Below are positions 4,974-5,789 of a DNA stretch of 5,789 nucleotides, one piece after another. A model generated the notes under the pieces. That model did no database searches, had not been told where the DNA came from, and worked only from the letters and a program-made list of their open reading frames with translations. Positions within the stretch are counted from its first letter, which is position 1. Every line of letters starts with the position of its first letter. The translations under genes and the position numbers were made by a program. The DNA comes from Holosporales bacterium (GTDB taxonomy: Bacteria; Pseudomonadota; Alphaproteobacteria; BNTO01), in the NCBI GenBank assembly GCA_031290075.1, contig JAITOG010000075.1:1-5789 (forward strand). Reading direction: 5' to 3'.

Positions 4974-5789
4974 CTATTCAATTTGCTCCCAAGTTAAACC
5001 ATTCCACTCGTATACCCCATCACGAAGCTTTACTCTCCAACGAGTATCACTATTTTGAGTTAAATCATTTAAGGTGATTGCTGGACTTATACTACTAAGA
5101 TCAAATGTGTAATCGTCATCATCCGATATAGGTGGAGCTGCCTCTAAAATGCTGTTTATCATATTAATACCAGCATTGTTAGTACCTTCATTGTAAAGGT
5201 AAACTTTTAATGTCCTGCTGGCTGTATCAGAAATTGTTACTAAGTTTAAGCTTGAATCACAGAATGCATTAGGATCAATTGATCTAATTACGCTATCTGG
5301 AATTGTTAATGAAGTTAATTTTGAACAAGAAATGAATGCACTACTATCAATTGTCAAATTAGTTACACTATTTGGAATTGTTAATGAGGTTAAGTTTGTA
5401 CAAAAACGGAATGCATTAATACCAATTGTCAAATTAGCTACACCATCTGGAATCGTTAATGAGGTTAAGCTTGTACAACTACCGAATGTACCAGCACCAA
5501 TTGTCAAATCAGTTATGCTATTTGGGATTGTTAATGAGGCTAAACTTGTACAATTATTGAATGCAAAATTACCAATTGTCAAATCAGTTACACTATTTGG
5601 AATTGTTACTTTTTCAAGACTCTGTAAATTTAAAAATGAACGACTAGGAATTGTGCTTAAACCTTTTGGGAAGATAACTTCTTTAAGATTGAGAAAATAT
5701 GTAAAAGGTTGATTGTTTGCTTCAATTCCATTTCCCCCATCCCCCAAAATAACTTTTTCCAATGTTGAAGCACAGTTTGTTAAAAGACT
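4974..5789 (-). CDS. BspA-like leucine-rich-repeat protein, 3' part (LRR-B)
   Basis: The frame is open to the right edge, so the start and any signal peptide lie outside the window; 271 residues are visible. The first visible residues (SLLTNCASTLEKVILGD) already align with LRR-A around residue 113, so roughly 110 residues may be missing if the N-terminus matches LRR-A. Numbering from the edge, residues about 36-175 hold BspA/LRR_5 repeats with prolines at 41, 64, 89, 114, 139 and 164. The unit is 25 residues with consensus LTSLTIPNSVTNLTIGxxAFxxCTS. Residues about 209-271 form a C-terminal module ending in TRWRVKLRDGVYEWNGLTWEQIE, related to that of LRR-A. Before this comes an Asp-rich patch, DDDD at 223-226. 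The stop is followed by a strong terminator. A TTG at 5760-5762 could look like a start but has no ribosome binding site and lies inside the conserved region. A surface or secreted host-interaction role is likely by family. Confidence 0.85.
   Translation of the reverse strand, partial: SLLTNCASTLEKVILGDGGNGIEANNQPFTYFLNLKEVIFPKGLSTIPSRSFLNLQSLEKVTIPNSVTDLTIGNFAFNNCTSLASLTIPNSITDLTIGAGTFGSCTSLTSLTIPDGVANLTIGINAFRFCTNLTSLTIPNSVTNLTIDSSAFISCSKLTSLTIPDSVIRSIDPNAFCDSSLNLVTISDTASRTLKVYLYNEGTNNAGINMINSILEAAPPISDDDDYTFDLSSISPAITLNDLTQNSDTRWRVKLRDGVYEWNGLTWEQIE
5276..5650 (-). repeat. Tandem 75-bp LRR-coding repeats in LRR-B
   Basis: Units on the plus strand share the core CAATTGTCAAATNAGTTACAC. The TTGTC of successive units falls at 5351, 5426, 5501 and 5576, an exact 75-bp period, with more diverged units on either side. 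The copies are more alike than those of LRR-A, which suggests recent expansion or gene conversion. Exact 75-bp spacing keeps the reading frame if units are gained or lost. Confidence 0.85.

Noticed and set aside
4811..5077. Plus-strand open frame of 88 codons across the inverted repeat and the LRR-B end
   Set aside because: It begins in the hairpin element, crosses a terminator and ends antisense to the conserved LRR-B C-terminus, without a ribosome binding site.
5300..5600. Regularly spaced repeats that could suggest a CRISPR array
   Set aside because: The units are contiguous 75-bp coding repeats translated as LRRs in a single open frame, without distinct repeats and unique spacers.
5332..5712. 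Plus-strand open frame of 126 codons with repeating protein segments
   Set aside because: It is antisense to the 75-bp LRR array; the repeat period of 75 bp keeps any open frame open, so length is no evidence of coding.

Overview
The window is AT-rich and every gene supported here lies on the minus strand. It probably comes from an alphaproteobacterium living in or on a host, perhaps an endosymbiont of a protist (Holosporales/Paracaedibacter-like). Two things point that way. First, the ATP synthase genes run atpH-atpA-atpG with no atpF, atpE or atpB in front; this split F1 operon is typical of Alphaproteobacteria. Second, the neighbours are two BspA-like leucine-rich-repeat (LRR) proteins, a family common in host-associated microbes. 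The lineage is an inference from gene order and protein style, not from a database match.

Layout from right to left, in the direction of transcription. Positions 5789-4974 hold the 3' part of an LRR gene (LRR-B) that runs off the right edge and ends at a clear intrinsic terminator. Positions 4973-4663 are a 311-bp intergenic region with a 95-bp imperfect inverted repeat that looks like a small mobile or palindromic element, a weak promoter candidate and an AAAAT microsatellite just ahead of the next ribosome binding site. Positions 4662-3415 hold a complete secreted LRR protein (LRR-A), a paralogue of LRR-B, followed by a related terminator. Positions 3414-3211 carry the control region of the ATP synthase operon, with a 20-bp near-perfect palindrome overlapping a perfect TTGACA. 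Positions 3210-109 hold atpH, atpA and atpG, separated by only 19 and 17 bp. Positions 108-1 contain no recognisable start of atpD, which is the expected next gene.

The three atp genes encode the delta/OSCP, alpha and gamma subunits of F1. They look intact and functional: the alpha P-loop and arginine finger and the conserved gamma termini are all present. The two LRR proteins share 25-residue repeats, a C-terminal module of about 60 residues ending in a YEWN...W motif, and a 16-nt identical terminator arm. They therefore arose by duplication of a whole gene unit. LRR-A has a signal peptide, so it is probably exported and acts at the surface or against a host. Nothing links the LRR genes functionally to ATP synthase; they look like accessory genes beside a core operon.

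The most interesting non-coding signals are the LacI-type operator-like palindrome before atpH, the TA-flanked hairpin element, and the shared C-terminal module of the LRR pair.
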